This document shows positions 50,601 through 62,600 of a DNA stretch of 64,000 nt, piece by piece. The notes beneath the pieces are model-generated. The model saw only the letters and a program-made list of their open reading frames with translations, was not told the DNA's origin and did not search any database. The stretch is taken from NCBI GenBank assembly GCA_039654915.1, contig CM077599.1, positions 64,501 to 128,500 of the forward strand, in the 5' to 3' direction. How positions within the stretch are numbered: position 1 is the stretch's first letter; every line of letters begins with the position of its first letter. Position numbers and translations under genes: made by a program. The stretch comes from Aquilaria yunnanensis (lineage: Eukaryota; Streptophyta; Magnoliopsida; Malvales; Thymelaeaceae).

Positions 50601-51256
50601 GCAAGACCTAGTTGTGAAACTAATTTTTTCGTCTCATACCAATTGGATGACATCTTGCTGTCACTTGGCTGTGTCTCTTTCATCAAGGCCGCGATACCAT
50701 CATAACACCCTCTTGGTATGTGATATTCTGCTTTAAGGTTTAACAAACGAACTGCAGCAGACAGCTCTGAATGCTTATCACATCCATCCCAAAGAGGTGT
50801 ACTAGCGGAGTACAGTAAATCAGAAAACCGTCTAAAACCTTCATTAGGTTGTTCATCCACTTTAGTGAAATTCTGATGGGAACTTGGTCCCACTGCATCA
50901 AATATCATTCAAGTATATGGGTTTACATTTGAACTGTACTCAGCATGCTCATACCAATCACAATTATCAAATGGCTGATACGGAGGGTCATTAAATGGCT
51001 CCCCATAAGCTGTCCAGTTGGTGTAATAAGGCATGAAACCCCATTTGTATAGATGAACTCTAACGTCATCACAATCCTTAAACCTCAAATTTTTACATCT
51101 CCTACGCGGGCAACATATTTTGTTTCCATCCATATGACCTGGGTTACTACAGGCAAATGTTATGAACTGCTCAACCCCTATCTCCCACTCCTCTTTGTAC
51201 CCAACTTGCTCAGGTAAATAACGACTACTATACATCCAACTACGTTCTTGTTCCAT
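47677..51256 (-). pseudogene. TNP2-type CACTA transposase (copy 2), disrupted
   Basis: Starts MEQERSWMYSSRYLP (51256) with the Transpos_assoc-like domain, followed by the Transposase_21 core (about 50700-49220: WYETKKLVSQLG, WTINDFPAYEMLSGW), the DUF4218 block (49205-48680, HVEGSICEAYLIEET) and the DUF4216 block (48240-48000), ending in an acidic tail (ESETETEDDEVH). Lesions: TGA at 50909-50911 in place of an Arg codon, stops near 50024 and 50014, frameshifts near 49607 and 49570, TAG for Trp near 49003 and near 48094. Relative to copy 1, about 25 residues are missing from the DUF4216 block (the segment equivalent to 23545-23615). Clearly inactive. Confidence 0.9.
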
Positions 51257-51477
51257 GGAGTCCTACCAATGAAAATTATATATTTACCTTTATGACATAT
51301 ACGAAAGCATGAACACATAAAATTAATTCCGTAAATTAAATCATATAAAAAATTAAATCTACAAATCGCATGTATCAATAGCCAACATATTATTATTAAT
51401 TACATGCATTAATATTTCACTTAATCTAAACAATGTCAGTTAAAACTAACAATGCGTATTTACTATTTATTGTTTAG

Positions 51478-51600
51478 CTAAGGTTAATAGTACTTAGGTT
51501 TAAGGTTTAAGGTTTACAGGAATTCAATTACAATCCATCAATAAAGGCTGTCAACGCATATGGGTTTATGGTTTTTATTCAATTACAACTTAAGGTTTAC
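51478..51600. repeat. Telomere-like tract in CACTA-2
   Basis: TTAGGTTTAAGGTTTAAGG at 51494 and GGGTTTATGGTTT at 51560. These are G-rich on plus, so C-rich on the coding strand of the element, as in CACTA-1. The tract lies 220-340 bp upstream of the TNP2 start. Shorter and more decayed than the copy 1 tract. Confidence 0.6.
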
Positions 51601-51642
51601 TGTTACCACTTAATAGGATGAACGTTTCAATATTTTATCCAT

Positions 51643-51860
51643 ATAATAATAATAATAATAATAATAATTAAATAATAATTAATTAATTAATTAATTATTA
51701 TTTAATTATTATTATTATTATTATTATTATTACTCTTATTATTACTCTTATCATTATTATTATTATTATTTTTACTACCACTACTACAACTACAACTACT
51801 AGTTGCAAAACTATTGTTTTATTATTATTATTCTTATTATTATTCTAATAATACTACTAG

Positions 51861-51941
<81 letters not shown>

Positions 51942-52070
51942 TCTTATTATTATTAGTATTATTATTTTTACTACTACTACTACAACTATTACTACTACTA
52001 CTACTACTACTATTGTTAATAATATTATAATTATTATAATTATTATTATAATTATTACTACTCTTATTGG

Positions 52071-52142
<72 letters not shown>

Positions 52143-52260
52143 TTTAGTACTACTCTTAGTATAATAATTATTATTTCAATTAGTATTATTACTATTATTA
52201 TTATTATTATTACTACTCTTATTATTATTATTATTATTATTGTTGTTGTTGTTGTTGTTG
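51643..52260. repeat. Compound (ATT/AAT)n microsatellite, about 600 bp
   Basis: AAT repeats at 51643-51670 are followed by long ATT, ACT and CTT/GTT tracts, including about 60 bp of pure ATT near 52078-52140. The inverted AAT...ATT halves near 51645-51735 could fold into a hairpin. The long Leu-, Thr- and Ile-rich open frames here are repeat artefacts. Confidence 0.95.
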
Positions 52261-52389
52261 TTGACATATATTATATTCAAAGTCAAACTTAATAAAAAAA
52301 ATATTTAAATATAAATATTTTGTACCTTTATATTAATTCCAAATCTTAAAACATTGTAACAATAAATCCAATTAAACATTATTAGTTAA

Positions 52390-53195
52390 ACAAAATATAT
52401 TACCTAAACAATTGACTTAAAACAAAATATTTCATATTTTTAAATATACTAACTAATTTCACACATAAATATACTACCTACACAATTGACTTAAAACTAA
52501 ATATTTTCTATTTTTAAATATACTAACTAATTTCACACATAAATATACTATCTAAACAATTGACTTAAAACTAAATATTTCCTATTTTTAAATATACTAA
52601 CTAATTTCACACATAAATATACTACCTAAACAATTGACTTAAAACTAAATATTTCATATTTTTAAATATACTAACTAATTTCACACATAAATATACTAAC
52701 TAAACAATTGACTTAAAACTAAATATTTACTATTTTTAAATATACTAACTAATTTCACACATAAATATACTACCTAATCAATTGGCTTAAAACTAATTAT
52801 TTCCTATTTTTAAATATACTAACTAATTTCACACATAAATATACTACCTAAACAATTGGCTTAAAACTAATTATTTCCTATTTTTAAATATACTAACTAA
52901 TTTCACACATAAATATACTACCTAAACAATTTACTTAAAACTAATTATTTCCTATTTTTAAATATACTAACTAATTTCACACATAAATATACTACCTAAA
53001 CAATTTACTTAAAAAACTAATTATTATTATTATTATTAAATGTACTAACTAATTTCACACATAAATATACTACCTAAACAATTGACTTAAAATTAATTAC
53101 TATTATTATTATTATTAAATATACTAACTAATTTCACACATAAATATAATACCTAAACAATTTACTTAAAACTAATTATTTCCTATTTTTAAATT
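52390..53195. repeat. 74-bp minisatellite, about 11 tandem copies
   Basis: The unit carries ACTAACTAATTTCACACATA and CCTAAACAATTGACTTAAAA. The CAATTGACTT marker recurs every 74 bp from 52409 through about 52927. Copies 9 and 10 are slightly longer because they carry ATT expansions. The array lies between the leader exon and the TNP2 gene of CACTA-2. Confidence 0.93.
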
Positions 53196-53565
53196 AATCC
53201 CGAAAATAAGAAAAAAAGTAAAAAAAATGGACATAAATTCAAAATTGTAATGGGTAACCTCAATACTTCACATCCAACCATCAACAACTACAAATCACAT
53301 ACATTTCACATATTTCAAACCAAATTAACATTACATAATCCGGATTTTAAGTATTTTTTGGGAAAAAAAATTTAAAAACTTAAAAAATACGTATTAAACC
53401 AACTTACCTCAAATCCAAAATTTTACTTCCTTCAAATGCGTGGGAATGGCTTGCAATCTGCCACAACAAGCAAAATCTTCAACCCATTATCAATATTAAA
53501 CATCAAAGCATGAAAATCCGAAAAAAAAAAAAAAGAAACTAAAACGAAAAAAAACCAAAACTAAC

Positions 53566-53790
53566 CTACAGATCTACAATAATGACACCAGATCCAACAA
53601 TGACGATCTCGAGGAAGCTGAATCTGCCCCGGGAGACAATAGGAACGTGAAGTGTGTGCGTGTGGGACGAAGGGAGGGGAAGAGAGAAGACAGAGATGAT
53701 TTTGGATCTGGCACGACGAATAAGACGATCCGGGCTGGGGGGGGGATTTAAATTACTATTTAAATTACCTTGGCCGTTGGAAAAAAATTT
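53566..53790 (-). other. CACTA-2 noncoding first exon (leader)
   Basis: Homologous to 16226-16440 of CACTA-1: a C-rich run, a C/T-rich leader, GGATCTGGTGTC, GATCTGTAG, then a GTTAG donor. The 85-codon open frame here is not supported as protein because the matching frame is not kept in copy 1. Confidence 0.55.
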
Positions 53791-54246
53791 CAAAACGGTG
53801 CGTTTAAAAAAATGACATTCCAACGGTCAAAGCCATTGGTCAGCTGCAAGCATCTTAATTATTTTCCAACGGCCTAAGCTGTTGGAAACAAAAAAATACA
53901 AATATTAATATCCAAGTATTTTCCAACTGCTAAAGCCGTTGGAAATAATAAAAAAGCATAAATTACTTAAAACTGAGCCGTTGGAAATTTTTCTTTAATT
54001 TGCTATTTAAAACTTATATTTTCCAACGGCTTTAGCCGTTGGAAAAATTTACTTTAATTTGCCATTTAAAACTTATATTTTCGAATGGTTTTAGCCGTTA
54101 AAAATATTATATACATACCACATAATTTAATTTCGTAATTTTTCCAACGGCTAAGCTGTTGGAAAATTTTTTGTCTTGTCTCCAACGATTTTGGCAGTTG
54201 GAAATTTCCAACGGTTTGACCGTTGGAAAAAAAGGCAGTTGGAAAA
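53770..54246. repeat. CACTA-2 right subterminal repeats
   Basis: Dense CCAACGGC/GCCGTTGG palindromic pairs, for example CCAACGGCTTTAGCCGTTGG at 54023-54042. Many are perfect short hairpins. Confidence 0.88.
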
Positions 54247-54262
54247 AATGATTTTTTTAGTA

Positions 54263-54530
54263 CAAAACCGATGGAAATGCAAAAGAAAATGGGTAAGCAA
54301 AAAACACCAAGATAGCGGTTCGTCAGCTTTAGATCGGACCTATGGATAAAAGATGTATACGTGCGACAGTTTTGTAACTTGAAACGAACCTGTTTCTGGC
54401 GAGATGCGCCAGTACCTAATCGGCTGCCGTGGGTAAAAGTGTGAGAGAACAGAGAGAATACGTTTGGAGAGAGAGAGGCCTCTGTAATCTGTATTAAATA
54501 AGGAAATAAAGTGGGTTATATATAGTTTTT
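54263..54530 (-). promoter_or_regulatory. Possible minus-strand promoter and leader (TATA plus CT-rich)
   Basis: On minus, a CTATATATAAC TATA-like box (about 54515-54525) is followed by a CT-rich leader and a potential exon end, GAAACAG before GTTCGT (about 54390). CACTA-2 starts 130 bp further on. No coding exon could be linked to it, so this is a weak call. Confidence 0.2.
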
Positions 54531-54607
54531 AATGCATTTACAATTTTCGCCTAATATGTTCAGATATTTTACAGTAACTAATAAACCAAGGCTGAATCAA
54601 TTAGGGA

Positions 54608-55460
54608 CAACAATTTTGTAATTTTCTCAAAGCAGTGCGTGTAAATTAAAAATGGATAGACATTGTCCATCCTTTTCCCACTTTTTATAAATCAGCCGTC
54701 AAAGTTTGAAAGTTTTGGACAACCTTTTAATATTGAGTTTTTTATGCATTCAATTTTGTCCTATAAGTTCACTTACAAATACAATTATAATATAATTGTC
54801 GTACATTATCAATCTTTTTAGCTTCACTGGTGACCAACAAAAGGAAAAAATAAAAAATTGATATTAATATAATCTAATATGATTAGTAAGATTTGTACTG
54901 GACTGAAATACTAATCTAAAAACTCAATGCATTTCTCTATTTAAATAAAATTATCAAATGAAGCAAAATACAGATAAACATGATTTTAAATTTTAATTTT
55001 TGTGTTCAACCTTAAAGTCCTCAAATAGTAGACAAACAAATCATAGTGTGCATTTGAATAATTTTTTGTGATGTTCATTTTTTTGAATACTTTTACGTGT
55101 TATACATATTAATGGTAATATTCAATAGATTTACTTAATAAAAATAATAATAGTTTAATATGATGTGGAGAAGTAATTAAGAATATTTGAACAGTATACC
55201 AAAAAAACTTCTTACTACGAACTTATATTTTATAAAATGCATACCCTTAATAAATTTTGGAAATTTATTCATTATGGTCAACGATTTTGTAATTTCCTCA
55301 AAGCAGTCCCTGTAAATTAAAAATGGATGGACAGTGTCCAACCTTTTCCCAGTTTTTACAAATCAGCCCTTAAAGTTTGAACATTTTTTACATCCTTTTA
55401 ATATTTCATATTTCATATTTTTACGTTTTATACATATTAATGGTAATATGTTATTTTCCA
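54608..55460. repeat. Imperfect direct repeats, about 140 bp, spaced about 675 bp
   Basis: TTTTGTAATTTTCTCAAAGC...CAACCTTTTAATATT (54614-54737) recurs at about 55288-55411 with around 80% match. A second pair, TACGTGTTATACATATTAAT (55094) and TACGTTTTATACATATTAAT (55422), indicates a larger segmental duplication. No coding content. Confidence 0.65.
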
Positions 55461-56560
55461 TGCTTGTAAATACTTTTCTTATATAGGTAAAGCTAAAGCA
55501 TAGACCAAATTTAAACATTAATTTCCTTACTAAATTAAATTTTTTGTTCAATCATCTTCATCTGGTAAATTTAAATTCTTTGTTCAATCATCTTCACCTG
55601 GTAAATTTCATACAAATTTTTAATTTTAACATTTGATCACTATTACTCAAACACATATTCTTTTTCTTTATTTTTAGGAGACATTGGATATTTAACTTAC
55701 AGTGTTTTTGAAAACAATTTTATCCATTATTTTGCATGAATGTGATTTCAAATTTGACCTTCATCAATTTGGCTACATGCATGATCGAAAAATTCAAGTG
55801 AATAGGTATAAAAAAAAAGGTGAAGCAATTTAGTTGGCAGCCATTTTTATTTGACGGAGGAGACGAAATGGTTTCAGCAAGATTTTTAATTTTTCAAATT
55901 TTGATTTGTGATTTTTTTTCAGTGCTTGAATCTCCAGATTGATATTTAAATTAAATGTTCAGGTTTTGGGATTGTCATTCACTTAAGAAGTTAAGTAGAA
56001 AATAACACTTAGTTCGTTTTAACTTAAATCAATTGACTTCAAAATAACTTATTTTTATTTTTATATTTTTTTATTTGGAACTAATTTTAATTAAAAGTCA
56101 ATATTATGTAATTATAATAATCTATTGAAAATATAAATTTTTTAATCTTACTAAATTTTTATGAATTTTTTTAATTTAAGACATTAAAAAAATTCATAAA
56201 AGTTTAATAACATTATGAAATTTTATTTTTAAATGAATTATTGTATTTATATAATATTAGTTTTAAATAAAATTAATTTCAAGTAAAAAAGATATAAAAG
56301 TAAAAATAACTCAATTAATTTAAGTTAAAACGAATTTGATCTAAGAGTTTTAAAATAAAAATTATGGAGTAAAATTTCTTTTAACAGGGGCTAATTGGCT
56401 ATTCACAGGAGCTAATTGGCTATTCCAATCTCCAGTTGGCCGTTTCCAATTGCGCCGAAGTCGCTAATTCCCGCTATGGAAGCATAGCCAACCATGAATC
56501 GATGGATGCCAGGTTTTTAGTTCTTCTTTCATCTTCTTCGTCTCTACGATTCAAAACTTC
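55461..56560. other. AT-rich intergenic sequence
   Basis: Nothing recognised except a short tandem repeat, GGGCTAATTGGCTATTCACA and its near copy, at 56387-56425, close to the next promoter. Confidence 0.45.
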
Positions 56561-56578
56561 CTCCCCTTTTCTTAATCT

Positions 56579-56592
56579 ATAAGTATATATAG
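56579..56592 (+). promoter_or_regulatory. TATA box of the SNRNP25-like gene
   Basis: ATAAGTATATATAG lies 75-90 bp upstream of the start codon, a plausible core promoter position with a short leader. Confidence 0.5.
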
Positions 56593-56665
56593 CAGAATCC
56601 ACATCCTAAACTTTTGCTTTGTCTTCGTTTCAGCTTCCTTTTGAATATAGGTACCTACCACGCCC

Positions 56666-59600
56666 ATGTCTGAAATTGAAGAGACGGACGGATATGTAAG
56701 CGCTGTCTTGCCTGTGTCACGGTGCCGCGGCCTATTCATTTACCGGAGACTGCGTCCGGCACCCCTCAGGCTCTCCATTCTTAAGCTCGATGGTTCTTGC
56801 TTTGGTTCGTACGTCTCTCTCTCTTTATGCCTAATCATCTCATGCCATTCATTTCTCTCATTACAACTGTTTCCATTGGGAAAGGAAAATTAATGTGGAA
56901 GAAACAAAAAAACAGATGGATCTATTTCCTTTTCAGAAAAACTGATTTCCTTGGCTTGAATTTGAATGCTTGTATTGTTTCGGTGTTCATTAATTTGTTA
57001 CAGATGTGGAAGTTATGACGACAGCCAAAGTAGGAGAGCTTAAGGTGGCGGTGGTACAAGCTTTCTTTCAGATATCTTGGGATGAAGGTCTAGTTATTTC
57101 CTGGTAACCTTACCCTTCTTGGAACCTAATTGGCTTGTCTGTTATTGCAAATTACTAATAAGGATTCATAGTAGAGTGTTGATAATGGAGAGATGGCTGA
57201 AACTAAAAGGCTCCATTAGAAAATTTTCTCCATCTGTTCGTCAATGCCAATTAGTTAGTGCATTTCAAACCTTAATTTCAATTTCAGTATATATAGAAAT
57301 GCTAGGCTAATTAAGCTTGTCTAATTAGTGATCAGATCACCAGTGGGAACAATGGAGTTTTGTCCACCCATCAGTTTAATGCCATTCTTTTTTAATATAT
57401 ATATATATACACACACATGAATGAGTAATGATAGAGGACATGCATGCATTGCACGAAAAGCCTAGCTAATGTTTCATTATAACTATAGAACAATTAACTT
57501 GTTTTTGCTAGATAAGAATATATTACTATAGCTAAATGTCAACATGAAAACCTTAAAGATGTTACACATACAATTTTTTTAAAATCAATGATTATTTTTT
57601 ATGTTTCATTTTAAGGACGAAATTTATGAGTTTTTCCACATCATGGCGTTTCTTTTTTCCATGATTGTATCCACTTGAATTCTCTTGAGGTTTTCCGGTT
57701 GTCTTTATTTTTCTATTCTTTTATTTGTAATGACATTCTCTTTCTGTTTTTCTATCTTTTTTTAGTAAAGATTGATTTAATATACCTGGATACTAAAAGC
57801 TTTTGCCCAACCATCTTTTTTACTCAACTTACGTACGCACGCACACATAATGTAATAGATATGAAAAAGATGCACGATAAAAAAAAAATTATGAAAAAAA
57901 TGTACGTTTACCTAATTAATTCCATGGTAGCCAAGATTCGAAACATTACATTTGTGGCAATAACTTTTGCCCATCTCATCAAGAACTATTTTTTAGAGTT
58001 GTTATTGCATATGAGGTAGCACCATTACTCAATTCTTCATTTTACTTTTTTCATCGTGTGAAGTCAAGGAATACAATATTGTTTATGCTCCTTGTGATAG
58101 ATATACTATTTAATAGTAATTCTAAAAAAAAACTTAGTATATATGCTCTTGTGGTACAACATTTACGTTTTTAAAAAAAGACAAAAGAAAATTATTATTT
58201 TTTGAAACAAAAAGAAAAAAATATTATGAGAGGACGAGAATAGTAATACTAATAACATCTAATATATGTTGTTACTTATTTTTAAGTGTAAAGAAGTATG
58301 TAATACAATAACATCATGTGTTTATCCAAATGCATTTTTATCAACTGTTCATCAATGTTTCAGGAAATCAATAATAAAATAATAATCAATAGTATATCAA
58401 TTTTTTGCTCTTGAATGAAAAATAAAGACTAACTAAGATACAATTCTTGGCATATAAAACTAATTACAGGATTATCGAAAAAAAGGGGCAATGATTGAAG
58501 TTGTTTTTTTTTTCTCATATTCTTTGGTATGTGTGATTATCCCAACAACACCATTTTCCCGTAAAAATAAAACCCCTATTATCTTGTTGTCAAAAAATGA
58601 AAAGTAATGAGCAAGAAGAAAAACGTTAATTATACTCTCAATGCATGTCATGAGAATGTTATTTTTTTCTTGGTAGATAAAAGTATTAGGGTGAAAATTA
58701 GTTGTAATTGATGATCATTGACAAAAGCCTAAATTACACTCTCAATTTATGTCAAATGATTATTGACTTATAAATTAACTTGTAAGAAGAGAATCAAAAC
58801 TTAGGATATCAACCATAAAAAGTTTAAACCTAACCATAAAGTTAAAGTCTTACCTGACTGAGTTTTTTTCTTTTTTTGAAAAATTTACACTTATCATGTG
58901 AGTTTAGATGGAAATGAGCAATCTATATAAAGTTTAAGTGAATACACTTATTTCATATGGTTTTAGAACATACTCTTACCACCTGATTTTTAACAGTGTT
59001 AGGTAGTAGGAAAAACAAATCGTTTTTCCTTAAAATAGAGAAAAAAAATTAGTTGACTTAAATTGTATATATTAGCTGCTACACAACACATATTTTTTAA
59101 TTTATTAATAGATAGTTATTTGAAATTTAATTTTTTATTCTGATTTATTTATTTAATTGTCAGATTGTAGCATTAATTACAAAGTAGGGGTTAAGAGTAT
59201 AAACCTCATGGGAATGCATGTAATATTTCTCCCAAAGCTTAGTTGGTTATTTCTCTAAACGACTACATATTTTAATATGCAAACTAACTCCAGACAATCT
59301 ATTTAACAAGTATTAATTGATAATATAAAAGATTTAAGTATGAAGGTTCTTAAAAGATTTAGTTGTATAGAAGTATTTCATTCAAGTTTAAATGTAATGA
59401 ATTTGATATATTCTTGTGGCTGAGGGCTTGTTTGATCATAATATAAATTGCACTGCAAGTTTGTAGTAAAAGTTGGCCTTTAGGGGTTGGTCCAGAATTT
59501 TTTACATAAAAAATTAGGTAAATATGTAGAAATAGCACTATGAATGCGATCAGACTCCATTGTTTTTTGTCATTTAAAATTGTAAAAATGTAACTTTAAT

Positions 59601-62600
59601 TGAATAAACTATCAATATAGTTCTCATTAAAAAAACTTTATAACTTAAAGACAAAAGGGTTGAGTCACATCATGCATATTCACACTTTTTATCACACAAT
59701 AGGACCAAGCAACGATATTATAATGAATTATTGGTATTAATGTTTCTATCTGTACACTTATTAGACTAAATCAATTCTTAATCACTGGTTTCCTATATTT
59801 TTTTTTGTCCTTTTTTAAAGCAAATAAAGTTTGTAGTAGATCATTGACAAATTTCTAAGAAAATCAATATCAGTTGTGTTTATATTACCAAGAGAAAGTT
59901 TAAAAAAAAACATGGAGAAAGAGTAAGGACATAATTCTCAAACATATATCTATTTTTCAAATGAATGATCTAGCTAGACCCACAAGATTCAAGTTAGAAC
60001 ATTTTTTAACCCCTATAACGTTTTAAGTAGACTAAGTCAGCTCCATATATGGTTCTATTACCATTTGATGGTGTAAGGCCCTAATTTGGATACACAACAT
60101 AGATGATTAATTTATCTTTAACCTTTCAGTGTGAAAGGGTTCCTAGGTAAGAAAGTATTTTTTTAATAGAATAAGACAAAACTTTAGTACAAAATTTATC
60201 AATATATAAATGATTAAATAACATTAATTATTATTTTTAAATTAAAGATAATAATTAATAAAAAAAATTAAATTTTTAAGTTTTCGTTTTATATATTGTT
60301 GTAAGTTGAAAGAGAAACTTAATTATCCCAAATTTTATGCCAAGAACATTTTTAATAGTAGTGCAAAATTTCCATAAAAAATAGTATTACAAAATTAGGA
60401 CATGCTTGTTAAAATTCATTAAATTAGTGGTTAATATAGTAATATTCCTGAAAAATTAAAGCCTAAATGTGGATGCCACTTGCATTTTTTTTCCTCACCT
60501 TATCATATTTTTGGTGTTTTAATGTTATTAAATCTCTAATTAAATAGAGAATGACAAATTTGAATCTCATAAAAAAAAATTTTGCTTATAATTTACAAGC
60601 AAATGGTCATTCGACATTTTGACACCTTCATATGTACGTATGTACATATACACATCCCTAGCATGCACAAAGGATGAGTGAATGCTTGTTTAGTATGTGC
60701 TTCTCAATGGTGGTGGCCGCATGAATTATGCCCAATAGCAGCACAATAGTCTTTTTAACGGTTTTAACGTGCAGGTCACATGTATGGAGTCAATTTTGTT
60801 TGTGTTATAAGGATCAGATGCTAGTTGATGATAAGAGACACCTTGGTTTCTTTGGCATTGAGGATGGTGATCAGGTGAAATCTCTAGCAAGCGTCTATTA
60901 ATTCTTTTGTTTGTTACAACTCACAAGCTGTTGTTGGATTACTTATTACTAATTTTGAGTTGGTTTTTTGGTTTCTGATTCCATGTTAATTGATTTGTCA
61001 AGGCATGTGATGTGTTTGAGAGCATGTTAACCTGAGGCTTATTAATTTGTCCATTTTTGCTAATTAATATTGGTGACTCAAGTACAACTAGAATGGGTAA
61101 ATTGATGGCTTTAAAAATTTTGATAAAATTAAATTTTACAACCAAATCTTCTTAACAAAAGATTAATTAAGAAGAATTAACCAAGTAATGATGAACACAA
61201 ATGAAGCAAGTAAACAAAAGACGATTAGGAAGAGATGACATTGTAATTTATAAATGTTCAACTCCATTAACTCGAGTGTATGTCCTCTTCTTAAGCTTAT
61301 CTACTTGAGGGTTTCTCCACTACCTCTTAATCAAGATTATGATAATGTTTTCTTCAAAGTTCATATTCAACCAATCCCTAGTTCTCTTAAAGGCTAACTA
61401 AAAACAACTTCAACTTTCACTAATTTTTCTAAAAACTAAATAGAAATCTCACCAACATCCTCTCCTTCACAAGGAAGAAACCTAGCTATCACTCAAGATA
61501 GTCCCACCAAATTGGTTTTTACAACATTGTTAGAGCAATTGAAGCAATATATAGTAGCTAGATAAGTAGGTGAAAACACTAATTTCTTAGTTAATCTCAA
61601 GTTTTGACCATTTGATTTGAATTTTGAAGATGAATTGCCCCTTCTAATGGCCAAGAGCACTTCTTAAAGTGTTTTTTAATGTATTTATATTCTATCTCGG
61701 AGCAAACAAGTTATTGGACAACTGCTAGAAAGACTTGACAATGCTACAACAAAATCTAGTATCTGTTACTCTGTATTTTATGTAAGTTTTGTTCTAGCTA
61801 GTTATTCAATTAAACTCGTAGGTATTTGCTCCAGTGGTCATCAACAACTAGAATTTAGCATTAATGGTTGAACTAAATGTCCACATGTCATCATTTGGTT
61901 CATCCGGAAGGTTTTTGGAATTTGGGGTCCATTGGCACAGCCAAGAAAATCAGATAGAACTTTTCAAAATTGCTAGTTAATATATTAAAGTTTGAGTTTA
62001 ATAGATCAACTGATATCTCAAAAAGAGCAATGGCTCTAGATTTTGAATTAAATAGGTTGTATTGATTAAAACCCAGAACTAGGCGGAGTTGAATATATAT
62101 AAGTTACACATTCAACTTACACATCTTTACTCATTCCAAAAATAAGATTACACAATAAAATTCACTCTTTTTTATTGAAATGACACATCAAAAACTACTT
62201 CAAATTAAAAATACACTTGGTTGAAACCTGTGAAACATTGAAATCAAAACATCAAACCATAACTTAGTTTTGTAATCATCAAAATTCAAGTTATATTGAT
62301 TGGAAAAAAAATTAATTAAACAAATATAATTAAGCTTATAGGATCAGCGGTTGGTTGTTAGCCCTTTCCCTGTCTATTGTTTGACATGTATTGTTGCAGA
62401 GCTATATATATAACATTGGTGTTGGTATATATGATACCCTTTTAAGTCATTTATCCTTGACAGGTGGGCCAGTGGCACTAGGTAGCTTATTCCTTGAGTT
62501 ACAATACTGATATATATGTTATTTTGTTTCTTTTTATATTGCTTTGCAGCTTTGTTTCATTCGTCGTGTATCTAGTTACCACACTGAAAAAAGACGACGA

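Larger units (their letters stand above)
45257..54262 (-). mobile_element. CACTA (En/Spm) element 2, about 9.0 kb, one terminus damaged
   Basis: The left terminus is CACTACTAAAAAATTGCC (45257). The right side reads ATTTTTTTAGTA and then CAAAACC instead of the expected AGTAGTG, so the outer CACT of the 5' terminus is lost or mutated, and no 3-bp duplication can be confirmed. The gene order on the minus strand is the same as in CACTA-1: leader exon, telomere-like tract, TNP2, Transposase_24 gene. The subterminal arrays are of the same type. Same family as CACTA-1, in the opposite orientation. Confidence 0.9.

Noticed and set aside
51803..52164. Long open frames of Leu-, Thr- or Ile-rich protein
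   Set aside because: They are pure products of the ATT/ACT microsatellite. The same tract is open in several frames and has no start context or homology.
52390..53195. Centromeric satellite
   Set aside because: The 74-bp unit has only about 11 copies and is confined within a transposon, so it is a minisatellite and not a centromere array.
53566..53823. 85-codon minus-strand frame in the CACTA-2 leader
   Set aside because: The homologous CACTA-1 leader does not preserve the frame. The region behaves as a noncoding first exon.
57004..57087. Earlier donor (GATGAAG before GTCTAG) for exon 2 of the SNRNP25-like gene
   Set aside because: It breaks the frame with exon 3 (a stop follows shortly) and loses the conserved ISW-HVW motif. 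The donor after 57103 keeps both.
57119..58019. Open frames in intron 2 of the SNRNP25-like gene
   Set aside because: No recognisable family. They lie between well-supported exons on the same strand in AT-rich DNA.
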